64,000 nt of DNA from Brochothrix campestris (GTDB lineage: Bacteria > Bacillota > Bacilli > Lactobacillales > Listeriaceae). Below the pieces are notes generated by a model. The model saw only the letters and a list, made by a program, of their open reading frames with translations, ran no database searches and had not been told where the DNA came from. Of the stretch, positions 34,730 through 43,656 are shown one piece after another. A program made the translations under genes and the position numbers. Position 1 is the stretch's first letter, and the number at the start of each line of letters is the position of its first letter. The stretch is taken from contig NZ_CP175511.1 of NCBI RefSeq assembly GCF_046058945.1, positions 1,488,001 to 1,552,000 of the forward strand, written 5' to 3'.

Positions 34730-35476
34730 ATGAACGCAACGATTGAACAGTTATTGCAACATCGCAGTATTCGTCAATTCAAGGCAACACCACTTAGTTC
34801 TGCCGAAACGGATTGTCTCCTACAGGTGGCACAACATGGGGCTACCAGTAGTTTCATGCAGTCGTATTCGATTATTCACGTGAGCGATCCGGCAAAAAAA
34901 GCAGCCTTAGCAGCAATTGGAAAACAACCTTACATTGCCGACGCAGCGATGCTACTCGTATTTGTGGCTGATCATCACCGCAACGCCCAAATCGCAAGTG
35001 AAAAAGGTAAGTCGACTGCCATTATCGGCTCGATGGACTACTTCTTATTCGCGACGGCTGATGCAATGATTGCCGCCCAAACAACCACTGTCGCAGCCGA
35101 GAGTCTCGACTTAGGGACGGTTTTTTTAGGTAGCCTGAACAACGATGCACAAGCGGTGATTGATTTACTCGAGTTACCGGCCCACACCTTCCCTGTTGTT
35201 GGTTTAGCCATTGGTCACCCAGACCAAGCGCCACAATTAAAACCGCGTTTACCACGCAATCAAGTTGTATTCGAAAATAGCTACGTGCAGCAGGCTAACC
35301 TGGTGACGCAATTAAGCGACTACGATGAGGCGGTGCATCAGTATTATGATTTAAGGGCAGCCAATCAACGGGTCGACCATTTCACTACCCAGATTGCAGG
35401 TGCGATGGACCGTCGCTTCGAAAAACGTCATGAACTGCTTGCAATTGCCCAAAAGCAAGGTTTTCTCCAGTATTAA
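34730..35476 (+). CDS. NADPH-dependent FMN oxidoreductase (nitroreductase, NfsA/NfrA type)
   Basis: A 248-residue flavoprotein from the ATG at 34730 (GAGGGA upstream). The N-terminal HRSIRQFKATPLS is the FMN-phosphate-binding start of the nitroreductase fold. The middle has YFLFATADAMIAAQ and SLDLGTVFLGSLNND, and VVGLAIGHPDQAPQLKPRLP is the NfrA/NfsA signature. It reduces nitro compounds, quinones or flavin with NADPH. The gene is monocistronic and followed by a terminator. Confidence 0.92.
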   Translation: MNATIEQLLQHRSIRQFKATPLSSAETDCLLQVAQHGATSSFMQSYSIIHVSDPAKKAALAAIGKQPYIADAAMLLVFVADHHRNAQIASEKGKSTAIIGSMDYFLFATADAMIAAQTTTVAAESLDLGTVFLGSLNNDAQAVIDLLELPAHTFPVVGLAIGHPDQAPQLKPRLPRNQVVFENSYVQQANLVTQLSDYDEAVHQYYDLRAANQRVDHFTTQIAGAMDRRFEKRHELLAIAQKQGFLQY

Positions 35477-35489
35477 CGTACTGAGAGCG

Positions 35490-35534
35490 AAACACCGTCA
35501 GCGACCACTGCAAAAGGTCCCGACGGTGTTTTTT
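35490..35534 (+). terminator. Terminator after the nitroreductase gene
   Basis: AACACCGTC (35491-35499) pairs with GACGGTGTT (35522-35530), followed by T residues. The 22-base loop is large but the stem is GC-rich. Confidence 0.75.
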
Positions 35535-35539
35535 AGTGT

Positions 35540-36280
35540 TTACAGTTGTTGTCGTTTAAACAGTAGCAGTGCCGATGCGATGAACAAGACAATCAGACCG
35601 GTTGTGGATAAAGTGTATTGAGCTTAAATGAGCCTGCGAGCATCTTACTCGCATTATCGGTTAAACAGAGCGGCAGATACTTCGCTAATTTATCGAACGA
35701 AGCTAACAGCGATAAACTAAAACAACATCACATCCACAAAACTGCCATAGCTACTCCGTAACCATGCGCTGACCATCATCATTAAGGCGATTAGGAGCAT
35801 GCCATACAAGCTAACAGCCCCAAAACTGAGCGACTCATTCGCATAGGTATCCGTCGGAAAGTAATAGCGTAAGAAAAGCCGGTTAATCCCAAAGGCTAAG
35901 AGTAAGGCCACTTCAAAATAGGCAACCATACCAGCGTCTTTTGCAAGGATGACCACTTCCCTCGACAAGCCCTTTGTCACTAAGTTAACTAAGGTGTCGT
36001 GCTTGTATTCGCGAGTGAGCGTTGTTCCTAAAATGAGCGCCAGTGAAAAAATCCCAATAAAATAGAGATTTTGCAAAAAGAGATCATAGGCATCGAGTGC
36101 TCCCAGCGGTGGTAAATCCACCGCCACGCCTGCTTCTTCACTGACCGACCATTCGGTCAGTTTGAGTACACCCACACCTAAACAACCGCAGAAGCCAAAC
36201 AGACCGAGTAGGAGCCAGATGTATTTTGTACGAATCGGTTCTAATAATTCTTTGACTAGAAACGGCCAAAAGACGTTCAT
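35540..36280 (-). pseudogene. ABC transporter permease (YxlG-like), frameshifted
   Basis: The first 187 codons (36280-35717) read well: MNVFWPFLVKELLEPIRTK, LTREYKHDTLVNLVTKGLS, then SYGSFVDVMLF and a stop. Downstream, other frames continue the protein: FSLSLLASFDKLAKYLPL and KMLAGSFKLNTLYP, a stop near 35607, then TGLIVLFIASALLLFKRQQL ending at 35540. The intact paralogue at 38931-39692 has 253 residues with the same order (YEQGTLLNLLTKGLT ... DKYNPLHLATAG ...), so at least two frameshifts have broken this copy. It overlaps its ATPase gene by 4 bases (ATGA). Confidence 0.8.
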
Positions 36281-37188
36281 TGCACCACCTCCATGAAGAT
36301 ATCTTCGAGTGTTGGTGTCGCAATCGTCAAGGCCGGCATGAACTGAGGATGGCCATGCAACCAGGCTATGACACGGGGGTAGCCGCTCGTAATTGTGGCA
36401 ACGTTAAGACTCACCTGTTCTGATTGCTGTGTCACCACACACCAGTCAGATGCGTCTAGAGCCTCGGCGCAGTCTTTAGCGTTAGTTGTGTTCGTAAAGT
36501 TTAGCACGATTACTTGCGTCTGATAGCGTTCGTATATCGTGCTCAAACGATTGGACAGCGTAATCGCCCCGTTATTAAGCATGATGATACTATCACAGAC
36601 CTGTTCGGCATCACTGAGCAAATGGGTCGACATCACGATAGTCATCTCCTCTTTTAGCGAGGTTAACAATTCATGCACCTCCTTACGACCTTGGGGATCT
36701 AACGCTGAGGTCGGTTCATCACAGAGCAGTAATTTCGGCCGATTGATTAGCGCTTGTGCAATCCCGAGTCGTTGTTTCATTCCCCGCGAATAGCTCCGAA
36801 TTTTTTGCTGACCAACCTGCGCGAGTCCGACCTGTTGCAGTAAACGCTCACATAAGTCCTCCTGTTGTTGGCGTGGCACCTGTGCGATCGCAGCACAGAG
36901 CTTCAGATAGGAGGTGGCGGTCATATACGGATAAAATGACGGCACATCAGGTAAATACCCCACCGTTTGCGACCTGTTCGTCTGACCGTAAATGACCCGT
37001 TCACCAGCGACATAAATCGCACCTTCTTCGATGGGTAACAGACCTAAAATCAGTTTGAAAGTGGTCGTCTTCCCTGCCCCGTTAGCACCAATAAAACCAT
37101 GGATGCCAGAGCTCGGCACTGTGAACGACAGTTTTTTTAACAGTTGTTTTTGTTTAAACCCCTTACTAACCTCCTCCAAACACAACAT
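36277..37188 (-). CDS. ABC transporter ATP-binding protein, YxlF-like (copy 1)
   Basis: A 303-residue ATPase. Walker A GANGAGKTT (about residue 36), Q-loop region YLPDVPSFYPYMTA, signature SYSRGMKQRLGIAQ, Walker B LLLCDEPTSALDP and switch STHLL. A C-terminal domain of about 90 residues follows, as in bacteriocin-type export ATPases. It is one module with the small PLDc_N membrane protein upstream (contiguous) and the permease downstream (4-base overlap), the yxlE-F-G order of Bacillus. The partner permease is a pseudogene, so this ATPase may be non-functional or may work with the paralogous permease. Confidence 0.9.
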   Translation of the reverse strand: MLCLEEVSKGFKQKQLLKKLSFTVPSSGIHGFIGANGAGKTTTFKLILGLLPIEEGAIYVAGERVIYGQTNRSQTVGYLPDVPSFYPYMTATSYLKLCAAIAQVPRQQQEDLCERLLQQVGLAQVGQQKIRSYSRGMKQRLGIAQALINRPKLLLCDEPTSALDPQGRKEVHELLTSLKEEMTIVMSTHLLSDAEQVCDSIIMLNNGAITLSNRLSTIYERYQTQVIVLNFTNTTNAKDCAEALDASDWCVVTQQSEQVSLNVATITSGYPRVIAWLHGHPQFMPALTIATPTLEDIFMEVVQ

Positions 37189-37412
37189 CAGTAGTCCCCT
37201 TCATCTCTTGCATTCTTTGCACGACGATTGACACCAAAAATGAAATAAAGAATGGGACCAATGATTTGTATGAGGAGGATAATGAGAAGCCAGCCCCATT
37301 TTGGGAGAAAGCGACTGTTTGGCTGTTTCGATGCATGAATAAGAACAAAAGTGAGTAAGGCTAAATTAATCATCGTATAGTACAGCGGATATTTCATAAT
37401 AAGGTTATACAT
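37188..37412 (-). CDS. PLDc_N-domain membrane protein, YxlE-like (copy 1)
   Basis: A 74-residue protein from the ATG at 37412 (AGGAG 8 bases upstream). Two membrane helices and the PLD-nuclease N-terminal signature: KWGWLLIILLIQIIGPILYF, then a basic tail. The family is named after a domain next to cardiolipin synthases but has no catalytic residues; in B. subtilis YxlE sits in the sigY operon with YxlF and YxlG. Its stop overlaps the first base of the ATPase start. It is divergent from the acetate-uptake gene. Confidence 0.88.
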   Translation of the reverse strand: MYNLIMKYPLYYTMINLALLTFVLIHASKQPNSRFLPKWGWLLIILLIQIIGPILYFIFGVNRRAKNARDEGDY

Positions 37413-37571
37413 ACATGTCACTCCTGTTCACAAGTTGCGTAATTAGAACTAGCTTAGCGAAAAAACATATTAAAGACATAAAATAGCACTAAACGGACTA
37501 TACCTATTTATTTTCAGTCAGTTAAATGTTACTATGAGAAGGTTGTTATATTTCACTAAAGGAGATTTGAA

Positions 37572-38189
37572 ATGAAAAGTATTGAAAAGAAACACAGCGT
37601 GATGGATCCATCAGCAATCGGCCTCTTTAGCCTTGCGATTGTGACACTCGTTGCCTCTTCACAAAAATTAGAATGGACTGAAAATAATGCAGGAATGATT
37701 GCGTGGGCATTAATTCTTGGTGGACTTGGACAAGTCATTGCTGGTATTTATGATGCAAAAATCAACAATGTCTTCGGTGCAACTGCCTTTTTTGCTTACG
37801 GGTTATTCTGGCTTGGCACTGGTTTCACTTGGATGATTCAAGCAGGCGTCTTTGGTCAAAATTTAGCAGCCGACTTTGATGCGAAACAGATCGGTTTTGC
37901 GTTTATCGGCTACCTTGTCTTTACCTTATTTATGACAATTGGCGCTTTAGAGACGAATAAACTGCTCTTTTTCATCTTCTTCGTCATCAATTTCTTATAC
38001 CTTGGCTTAGCTTTATCGACGCTTGGTATAATGCCTGAACTATTTCATCAACTGGCAGCCTGGGCTGAATTCACCGTGTCAATCTTATCATTATATGGCT
38101 GTGGTGCTGCTGTTTTAAACGCTCACTTCGGCTTTACCTTTTTACCAATCGGTAAAAAATTTAATATCATCAAACAAACAGAGCAATAA
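37572..38189 (+). CDS. Acetate uptake transporter family protein (GPR1/FUN34/YaaH, SatP-like)
   Basis: A 205-residue protein with six membrane helices. The family start motif NPAPLGL appears as DPSAIGLF, followed by GLFSLAIVTLVASSQ. GLGQVIAGIYDAKINNVFGATAFFAYGLFWL is the hallmark central segment. The family imports acetate or succinate with protons, or forms acetate channels. AAAGGAG precedes the ATG. It sits alone between the two YxlEFG-like modules and divergent from copy 1; no acetate metabolism gene is adjacent. Confidence 0.9.
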   Translation: MKSIEKKHSVMDPSAIGLFSLAIVTLVASSQKLEWTENNAGMIAWALILGGLGQVIAGIYDAKINNVFGATAFFAYGLFWLGTGFTWMIQAGVFGQNLAADFDAKQIGFAFIGYLVFTLFMTIGALETNKLLFFIFFVINFLYLGLALSTLGIMPELFHQLAAWAEFTVSILSLYGCGAAVLNAHFGFTFLPIGKKFNIIKQTEQ

Positions 38190-38682
38190 GTTAACTGTAC
38201 TACAGCTCGCTCTTACTAACGTTTAAATGGTATGATTGTTTAAATTCAAAGTATTAAGAAGTAACTAAAATACAACAAGCAACTAAAACCTGAAGCGCCC
38301 CCCAAAAGTTAGACCCAAAAGCTAACATTTGGAGGGCGCTATTTTCATGCCCCAAAATACGTTGACTCTGAATTAAAAGCGTAAAAAAGTGACTTGATGA
38401 ACAAGGAAGCACAGCACTAGCAAATAACGATGAATTAAACAAGAGCAACAGCTACTAAGATGGCTTATACATAGCAACAATTCAGTGAGGAAGGTCTAGT
38501 TAGAACGCATTCATCAAAAAACATGCTGTTCAATTCAGGCGAGATGCAATAACGTTATATCAAACGAATGAAAGGCTCGATCGTGACTTTGGCATAGGGT
38601 CGCCTGCTTGGTCCAATTCATGAGCTGATTTAATCGCCTTGTTTCTTTCAGTGCTGTTTGCCTCGTTAAACTAAAGTTGAAC
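38190..38682 (+). pseudogene. Decayed IS3-family (IS150-like) element: end repeat plus orfA remnant
   Basis: At about 38288 GCGCCCCCCAAAAGTTAGAC looks like the terminal inverted repeat of IS150/IS3-type elements. Past it, plus-strand frames give pieces of orfA: MPQNTLTLN, KMAYT-stop-QQFSEEGLVRTHSSKN and QTNERLDRDFGIGSPAW, which fit the order seen in OrfA (helix-turn-helix, W..Y..FGEEGL, then SYRxVARxFGIGSPAL). Stops and frameshifts are many. The orfB part and right end were not found. The first 100 bases are the 3' side of the acetate gene and hold nothing clear. Confidence 0.6.
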
Positions 38683-38711
38683 AAAAAAAGAGATGACATC
38701 AGTCATCTCTT
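38683..38711 (-). terminator. Terminator after YxlG-like permease (copy 2)
   Basis: AAGAGATGAC / GTCATCTCTT stem with loop ATCA and seven T on the minus strand. The 38712-38930 stretch before the permease stop shows no gene. Confidence 0.85.
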
Positions 38712-38930
38712 GCGTGTCTTCCTAGTATTATCTTGCTTTCAAATACCAACAGTAACCTTTGACAGAATAACGATAATTTGAACCTCTCATGACTGAAGCC
38801 ACGAGACGCTTAGAACAGAGCATACTTGCAAGCGGATTTCTTTGCTCACAGCGGTTTCTCTGGTTTACTCAGCTATCTCCTTCGGTTCTATGTCAACACT
38901 TGTAAGCTTAGAGCTTCTGTCAAACTATTT

Positions 38931-39692
38931 TTATGAGCGTCGCTTTATCATTTGTAATCCGCTCACCACGCTGGCACTCATCACTAGCAGCGTTACAACA
39001 AAGATACCGATTCGCTTAATTGCGATGCTGTTACCTAGTATCAGATCAACACCCGCGGTCGCTAAATGCAACGGATTATACTTGTCAATCACAGGAAACA
39101 ACCCGACTACCAACAGTAAACCGAAAAATAGCCCTACACCGATTAGGCTGGCATAGGCCTGTTTAAAACAGGCACCAAATGTAACTAAAAGTGTAAGTAG
39201 TAACACACCAAACAGCCACATCATCAAGAGACTTAAACCGACATGCACCAACGCGGCTGTTTCGAAATAATAAGCGGTATAAAACAGATGACCAGTCACT
39301 GCCACTAGGTAGGCAATCGACCATAATACGAACACAATGGCATACTTGGCAAGCAGCGCTGCTTGTTTCGTTAAGCCTTTTGTGAGTAAGTTAAGCAAGG
39401 TGCCCTGTTCATACTCTTTTGTCAGACTAGTGCTAAACATCAGCAAGAACAGAATGAGACCCATTTGACCCATATTATTAAAAAACTGTGCATAGCTATC
39501 ACTCGCACTAGGTTCCGGTAACGTAATCACCATGCCTTCCGTCGCGACGCTTTTTAAAATTTCGGGCGTGATGAGAGCCATGAGTGGACCCATTAAGCCG
39601 AGGATAAAAAAAACAATCAGGACGATTAATGTGCGTTTTGTGCGCCACTGCTCCAGCCATTCTTTTTTGAAAAACACCTTAAACCCTCTCAT
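38931..39692 (-). CDS. ABC transporter permease, YxlG-like (copy 2)
   Basis: A 253-residue ABC-2-type permease with six membrane helices. An amphipathic start FKVFFKKEWLEQWRTKRT leads into helix 1. SLTKEYEQGTLLNLLTKGLTK is the conserved cytoplasmic loop shared with the broken copy 1. It overlaps its ATPase gene by 4 bases. Together with the ATPase and the PLDc_N protein it forms a YxlEFG-like exporter, in Bacillus linked to sigma-Y and to protection against a bacteriocin. The export substrate is unknown. Confidence 0.88.
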   Translation of the reverse strand: MRGFKVFFKKEWLEQWRTKRTLIVLIVFFILGLMGPLMALITPEILKSVATEGMVITLPEPSASDSYAQFFNNMGQMGLILFLLMFSTSLTKEYEQGTLLNLLTKGLTKQAALLAKYAIVFVLWSIAYLVAVTGHLFYTAYYFETAALVHVGLSLLMMWLFGVLLLTLLVTFGACFKQAYASLIGVGLFFGLLLVVGLFPVIDKYNPLHLATAGVDLILGNSIAIKRIGIFVVTLLVMSASVVSGLQMIKRRS

Positions 39693-40600
39693 TGTATCAC
39701 CTCCAAATAAATCTGCTCGAGCTGTGGTTCAACCCGACTAATATCGGGTTGGAGTCCGACTGTTATTAACAGTTGCAACAGCAACGGATACACTTGATCA
39801 TAAGCGCTCACATTCACTTCAAGTGTCGTTCCCACCTGTTTAATGTTTTTAGCCCAAGCACAGGTAGCCAAAGATTGCCTTAAAGTAGCAACCGCTTCGT
39901 CGGTGTGACAGGCGAGTAACACGGCTTCGGTTTCGTAGTTGGCATATAAGTCGGGCAACGTTCCCGCATACACAATCGTGCCTTGGTGCATCATCATCAC
40001 ACTGTCGCAAATTGCCGCGGCATCTTGCAATAAATGCGTGGATAAGACGATGGCCATCTCTCGTTTCAATTCAGTCAATAAGGCGAGCACCTCGTGTCGT
40101 CCTTTAGGATCAAGTGCGGAGGTGGGTTCATCACAGATGAGTAGTTGCGGTCGTGTCACAAGCGCTTGGGCTATGCCTAAACGTTGTTTCATCCCACGCG
40201 AAAACCCTTGAATTCGCTGGGTTGCCTGTTTCTCCAAGCCGACTTTTTTCAAGAGTGTCTGTGTGGTTTGGTTTCGTTCAGCGGGTGATTGACCCGCGAG
40301 TTCACCACAGAGCAGTAAATATTCAGCGGCCGTCAGATAACCGTAAAATTGTGGCACATCCGGCAAATAACCGATGGAAGGGGTCATCGCATTCTGATGC
40401 GGTTTTACCCGTTCTCCATTAAAGGTAATCGTCCCTTCATCTGGCGCAAGCAGCCCTAACAGCAACTTCATCGTTGTCGTTTTACCCGCGCCATTGGCTC
40501 CAATTAACCCATGAATCCCTGTGGTTGGAATGGTGAACGTTACGTTTGATAGAACTGTCTTTGTTTTAAAACACTTGCTTAAGCCCACAACTTCTAACAT
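39689..40600 (-). CDS. ABC transporter ATP-binding protein, YxlF-like (copy 2)
   Basis: A 303-residue ATPase, the same length as copy 1 and clearly paralogous. Walker A GANGAGKTT, YLPDVPQFYGYLTA, signature GFSRGMKQRLGIAQ, Walker B LLICDEPTSALDP, STHLL switch. The C-terminal domain is diverged from copy 1. It overlaps the PLDc_N gene by 7 bases and the permease by 4. The copies differ at many positions, so the duplication is old. Confidence 0.92.
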   Translation of the reverse strand: MLEVVGLSKCFKTKTVLSNVTFTIPTTGIHGLIGANGAGKTTTMKLLLGLLAPDEGTITFNGERVKPHQNAMTPSIGYLPDVPQFYGYLTAAEYLLLCGELAGQSPAERNQTTQTLLKKVGLEKQATQRIQGFSRGMKQRLGIAQALVTRPQLLICDEPTSALDPKGRHEVLALLTELKREMAIVLSTHLLQDAAAICDSVMMMHQGTIVYAGTLPDLYANYETEAVLLACHTDEAVATLRQSLATCAWAKNIKQVGTTLEVNVSAYDQVYPLLLQLLITVGLQPDISRVEPQLEQIYLEVIQ

Positions 40601-40803
40601 GAGCCACCTTCTTTTTTACCGATTAAGAAGTACACAATCGGACCGATGAAATTGATGAAAACAATCACCACTACCCAAGCCCATTTTGGCAACCCACGAA
40701 CAGCTGGTTGCTTATACAAATGCACTAAGGCACTCACCATCAAGACGAGTTGGGCGATAAAAAACGGAATTAACAGTGCTTGATATTGCATTAAGAGAGC
40801 CAT
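40594..40803 (-). CDS. PLDc_N-domain membrane protein, YxlE-like (copy 2)
   Basis: A 69-residue protein with two membrane helices: an N-terminal ALLIPFFIAQLVLMVSALVHL and the family signature KWAWVVVIVFINFIGPIVYFLIG, followed by KKEGG. It overlaps the ATPase gene by 7 bases and starts 3 bases after the XRE regulator stop. It is likely a membrane partner of the ABC module. Confidence 0.9.
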   Translation of the reverse strand: MALLMQYQALLIPFFIAQLVLMVSALVHLYKQPAVRGLPKWAWVVVIVFINFIGPIVYFLIGKKEGGSC

Positions 40804-40806
40804 TAT

Positions 40807-41925
40807 TTATTCCTCCACTTTCTGTTTTAATTGGGAAATCAACTGCTGATAATCAGCACGGTGTGCAAGCGTATCGAACGGTGACTGCAGGACCGTCTCG
40901 AGTAAACTCGCCTTAATCACGGCGGAATCACGAGGAACCTGTGTCCCTAAATCCAAGGTTGTCAACCAGTCGCTAATACCATCAAAAAAGTCATTCCCTT
41001 GTAGTTCCAAAGGAAAATGCATGGTTTCGACCAGTGCCACGTATTTTTGCAGTGCCGCTAACGCGTCGTCGGTCGCTTCAAGACGAACGTACGATTGGGC
41101 AGCTGTTACATAGATTGGCAGCATAATGGCAGGATGCATCTCGTTCAGTCCGAATGTGGCGCTCACCGCTTCAACGGTCGTCACTGTTCGCTTCACTTTA
41201 GCACGGTCGCTTGCAGCTAATGTTAGCATGGTTGGCACAAGGCCAATAAAATTGAGGATGTACTGATAGGCACTTACTTGTATCGTTTCGTAGGCTTCCT
41301 CGGTCTGACCTAAACGCAATTGGGCATTCGCCTTGATAATTTCGACCGGTAAAATCAGACGATGATTCGGTTTAATAAGCGCTAAGGCTGTTGCGGGTTC
41401 ACCTAAAGCCATCGCACAATAGCTTAACATCATTTCAGTTTGTTGTAAGAGTGCTACCTCTGTCGTATGCTTTTCAACGCGTTCGAATAACTGCTGTGCT
41501 TGCATAATCATCTGCTGTTGCTCAGTAGGTTCGCTTGCCAACGGCGCATGATTGACGATTAAAATGCCGAGTTGGAGCAACAACGGCATACAACCGTAAT
41601 AGTTGCTAATCGTTTGTTGCACAGCAGCCATCACCTGCTGTAATGGTTCTGTGGCAAACTGGCGGCAATAGGTACGATAGAGCGTTTGAATCTCGACTTG
41701 GCTCAGTTGTGGGTCAAATCCAAGCAAGGCATCAATTGTGACACCAAAATAATTGGCTAATGTTGGTAATAATGTTATATCGGGAAGGGATTGACCGGTT
41801 TCCCATTTGGAAACGGCTCCTTTTGTGACTGCCATCGCAGCAGCCAACTGCCCCTGTGATAGTCCCTGTTTTTTACGATGCGTTTTAATGATTGTTCCGC
41901 AGCGAAATTGCTCCATCACACTCAC
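40807..41925 (-). CDS. XRE-family regulator with helical (TPR-like) C-terminal domain
   Basis: A 372-residue protein. The Cro/CI-type helix-turn-helix is at residues 10-65 (IIKTHRKKQGLSQGQLAAAM, VTKGAVSKWETGQSLPDI). The rest is all-helical with tetratricopeptide-like character, the layout of peptide-sensing Rgg/PlcR-like regulators. It is the first gene of the operon XRE, PLDc_N, ATPase, permease, replacing SigY/YxlCD of Bacillus. AAGGAGGTGA precedes the ATG. It probably controls its own operon; sensing a peptide or bacteriocin is a guess. Confidence 0.85.
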   Translation of the reverse strand: MSVMEQFRCGTIIKTHRKKQGLSQGQLAAAMAVTKGAVSKWETGQSLPDITLLPTLANYFGVTIDALLGFDPQLSQVEIQTLYRTYCRQFATEPLQQVMAAVQQTISNYYGCMPLLLQLGILIVNHAPLASEPTEQQQMIMQAQQLFERVEKHTTEVALLQQTEMMLSYCAMALGEPATALALIKPNHRLILPVEIIKANAQLRLGQTEEAYETIQVSAYQYILNFIGLVPTMLTLAASDRAKVKRTVTTVEAVSATFGLNEMHPAIMLPIYVTAAQSYVRLEATDDALAALQKYVALVETMHFPLELQGNDFFDGISDWLTTLDLGTQVPRDSAVIKASLLETVLQSPFDTLAHRADYQQLISQLKQKVEE

Positions 41926-41936
41926 CTCCTTCTTTA

Positions 41937-42002
41937 ATTATAAGGGAAGGTGACGGAATATCAAACGAGTTGAAGTATACTAAGTAGATAAAAGTATCCT
42001 TC
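41937..42002 (-). promoter_or_regulatory. Promoter and inverted repeat upstream of the XRE-YxlEFG operon
   Basis: TTGATA (41959-41964), 16-base spacer, TATAAT (41937-41942) on the minus strand. Just upstream of -35 is the inverted repeat GAAGTATACT (41972-41981) / AGTATCCTTC (41993-42002) with one mismatch, a candidate binding site for the XRE protein. Confidence 0.6.
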
Positions 42003-42132
42003 GAGTATATTTTGTCACCGATTTGTCAGTTGAATCTCACTCATCCTGTCTCTGCTTCGAATTCAACTGTACGTTGTTATTTATCAACCGGACGTTGTGT
42101 AACTATCGAAACACTTGTCACCCTTCGCTAGC

Positions 42133-42182
42133 AAAAAACAGCACTGACGACTCGAACGAACTCGAGTTGACAGTGCTGTTTA
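42133..42182 (-). terminator. Terminator after deoD
   Basis: AACAGCACTG and CAGTGCTGTT arms enclose a second palindrome (ACTCGA...TCGAGT), with six T on the minus strand. It ends the degV-to-deoD operon. Confidence 0.85.
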
Positions 42183-42218
42183 GTTTGTGGCTGTTCGAAA
42201 CGGTTTCAGCCGCTTTTG

Positions 42219-42926
42219 TTAAAATTCGACGGCTGTATCTAACGCGATTTTCATCATATCGACAAAGGTTGTTTGGCGTTCTTCAGAGGTTGTGTCCTCG
42301 TCTAGGAAGATGTGGTCGCTGACGGTCAGGATTGCTAAGGCACGGCAATTGTACTGGGCAGCTAACGTATAAAGTGCTGCCGCTTCCATTTCAATGCCAA
42401 GAACTCCATAATCAGCTAATTGTTGTTTATCCAATTGTGCGTTGTAAAAACGATCAGCCGAGAAAATATTACCCACACGGACGTTTAAGCCGGCTTCCTT
42501 CGCTTTTTGGTAGGAAGTGTACAGTAAGTCAAAGTCGGCGACTGGCGCAAAGTCAACGCCACGTGAGAACGTGTTACGATTGATTTGTGAATCAGTCGAT
42601 GCCGCTTGTGCTAACACAACGTCACGGACATGTACATCGGTTGATAGGGCACCCATCGTACCGACACGAATTAAGTTTTTAACGCCATATTCCATCATTA
42701 ACTCATTCGCATAGATTGAAATTGATGGAATCCCCATGCCTGATCCTTGAACAGATACACGTTTACCCTTGTATGTGCCGGTATAACCAAACATATTACG
42801 CACGCTATTGTATTGCACAACATCTTCTAAAAATGTGTCGGCAATGTATTTGGCACGTAACGGATCTCCTGGTAATAAAACTGTTTCAGCAATTTCACCT
42901 TGTTTTGCTTCGATATGAATACTCAT
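42219..42926 (-). CDS. deoD: Purine-nucleoside phosphorylase (DeoD type)
   Basis: A 235-residue enzyme from the ATG at 42926 (GGAGG 8 bases upstream). Family motifs: ETVLLPGDPLRAKYIADTFL (phosphate site), VQGSGMGIPSISIYANEL, RVGTMGALS and GVLGIEMEAAALYTLA (ribose-binding Glu/Met), then ILTVSDHI (catalytic Asp). It cleaves purine nucleosides with phosphate for salvage. It is the last gene of the operon, before a strong terminator; the position equals Listeria lmo1856. Confidence 0.95.
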   Translation of the reverse strand: MSIHIEAKQGEIAETVLLPGDPLRAKYIADTFLEDVVQYNSVRNMFGYTGTYKGKRVSVQGSGMGIPSISIYANELMMEYGVKNLIRVGTMGALSTDVHVRDVVLAQAASTDSQINRNTFSRGVDFAPVADFDLLYTSYQKAKEAGLNVRVGNIFSADRFYNAQLDKQQLADYGVLGIEMEAAALYTLAAQYNCRALAILTVSDHIFLDEDTTSEERQTTFVDMMKIALDTAVEF

Positions 42927-42964
42927 CTGTATAACCTCCAAAGTTTAGTTGTTGTAGCTCAAAG

Positions 42965-43195
42965 CTACTTGTTTTTATGTTCATCTAAAATGTATTGGTC
43001 CCAAATTTCATCAAACAAGCTCAGTGACTCGATGTAATCAACCTCTGTTTCGAGGTAGTCACTGACGTTGTGGTAATTTTTTTCTTGCTTCGGAAAAGCG
43101 TGATCGCGAAAGGCTGCATTAGCAAACTCGGTTGCAGCGTCTTTTTTAATTGGATCTCGATAAGTCATTAAATAATGATAAAATGTGCGTGCCAT
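42965..43195 (-). CDS. yozE: YozE family (UPF0346) protein
   Basis: A 76-residue acidic helical protein with the YozE SAM-like pattern: SFYHYLMTYR-type start (here TFYHYLMTYRDP), then HAFPKQEKNYHNVSDYLE. The function is unknown. It lies between msrB (15-base gap) and deoD in the conserved operon. Confidence 0.9.
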   Translation of the reverse strand: MARTFYHYLMTYRDPIKKDAATEFANAAFRDHAFPKQEKNYHNVSDYLETEVDYIESLSLFDEIWDQYILDEHKNK

Positions 43196-43210
43196 CTCTT
43201 ACTCCTATCT

Positions 43211-43654
43211 TTACTCACTCAAAAACGCTTGTTTATAAGCGGAATAACCTTTTTGTTCTAACTCGTCAAACGGAATAAACTGTAAGGCTGCCCCATTAAT
43301 ACAGTAGCGTAAACCACCAGCTGCCTGCGGACCATCAGGAAAAACATGGCCTAAATGCGAATCAGCTGTATGCGAACGCACTTCGACACGACGCATACCT
43401 AAACTATCATCCATTTTTTCAGTCACCTCAGCCTTGTTGATTGGTTGAGTGAAACTTGGCCACCCACACCCCGCATCATATTGATGTAAGGTTGAAAAAA
43501 GTGGCTCGCCTGAGACGATATCGACATAAATACCAGGCGTTTTCACCTGATTGTAGTCATGTGTAAACGGTCGTTCGGTGCCTGCATTCTGTGTCACTTC
43601 ACGTTGTAAGGGTGTTAACTGTTGGAGACGTTGTGCTTTTTGTTGTTCATCCAT
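43211..43654 (-). CDS. msrB: Peptide-methionine (R)-S-oxide reductase MsrB
   Basis: A 147-residue single-domain MsrB. It has GIYVDIVSGEPLFSTLHQYDAGCGWPSF, RVEVRSHTADSHLGHVFPDG and the catalytic Cys in GGLRYCINGAALQFIP. It lacks the usual second Zn-Cys pair, as expected for this branch. It reduces the R epimer of methionine sulfoxide. It starts 2 bases after msrA stops, so the two repair enzymes are made together. Confidence 0.95.
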   Translation of the reverse strand: MDEQQKAQRLQQLTPLQREVTQNAGTERPFTHDYNQVKTPGIYVDIVSGEPLFSTLHQYDAGCGWPSFTQPINKAEVTEKMDDSLGMRRVEVRSHTADSHLGHVFPDGPQAAGGLRYCINGAALQFIPFDELEQKGYSAYKQAFLSE

Positions 43655-43656
43655 TA

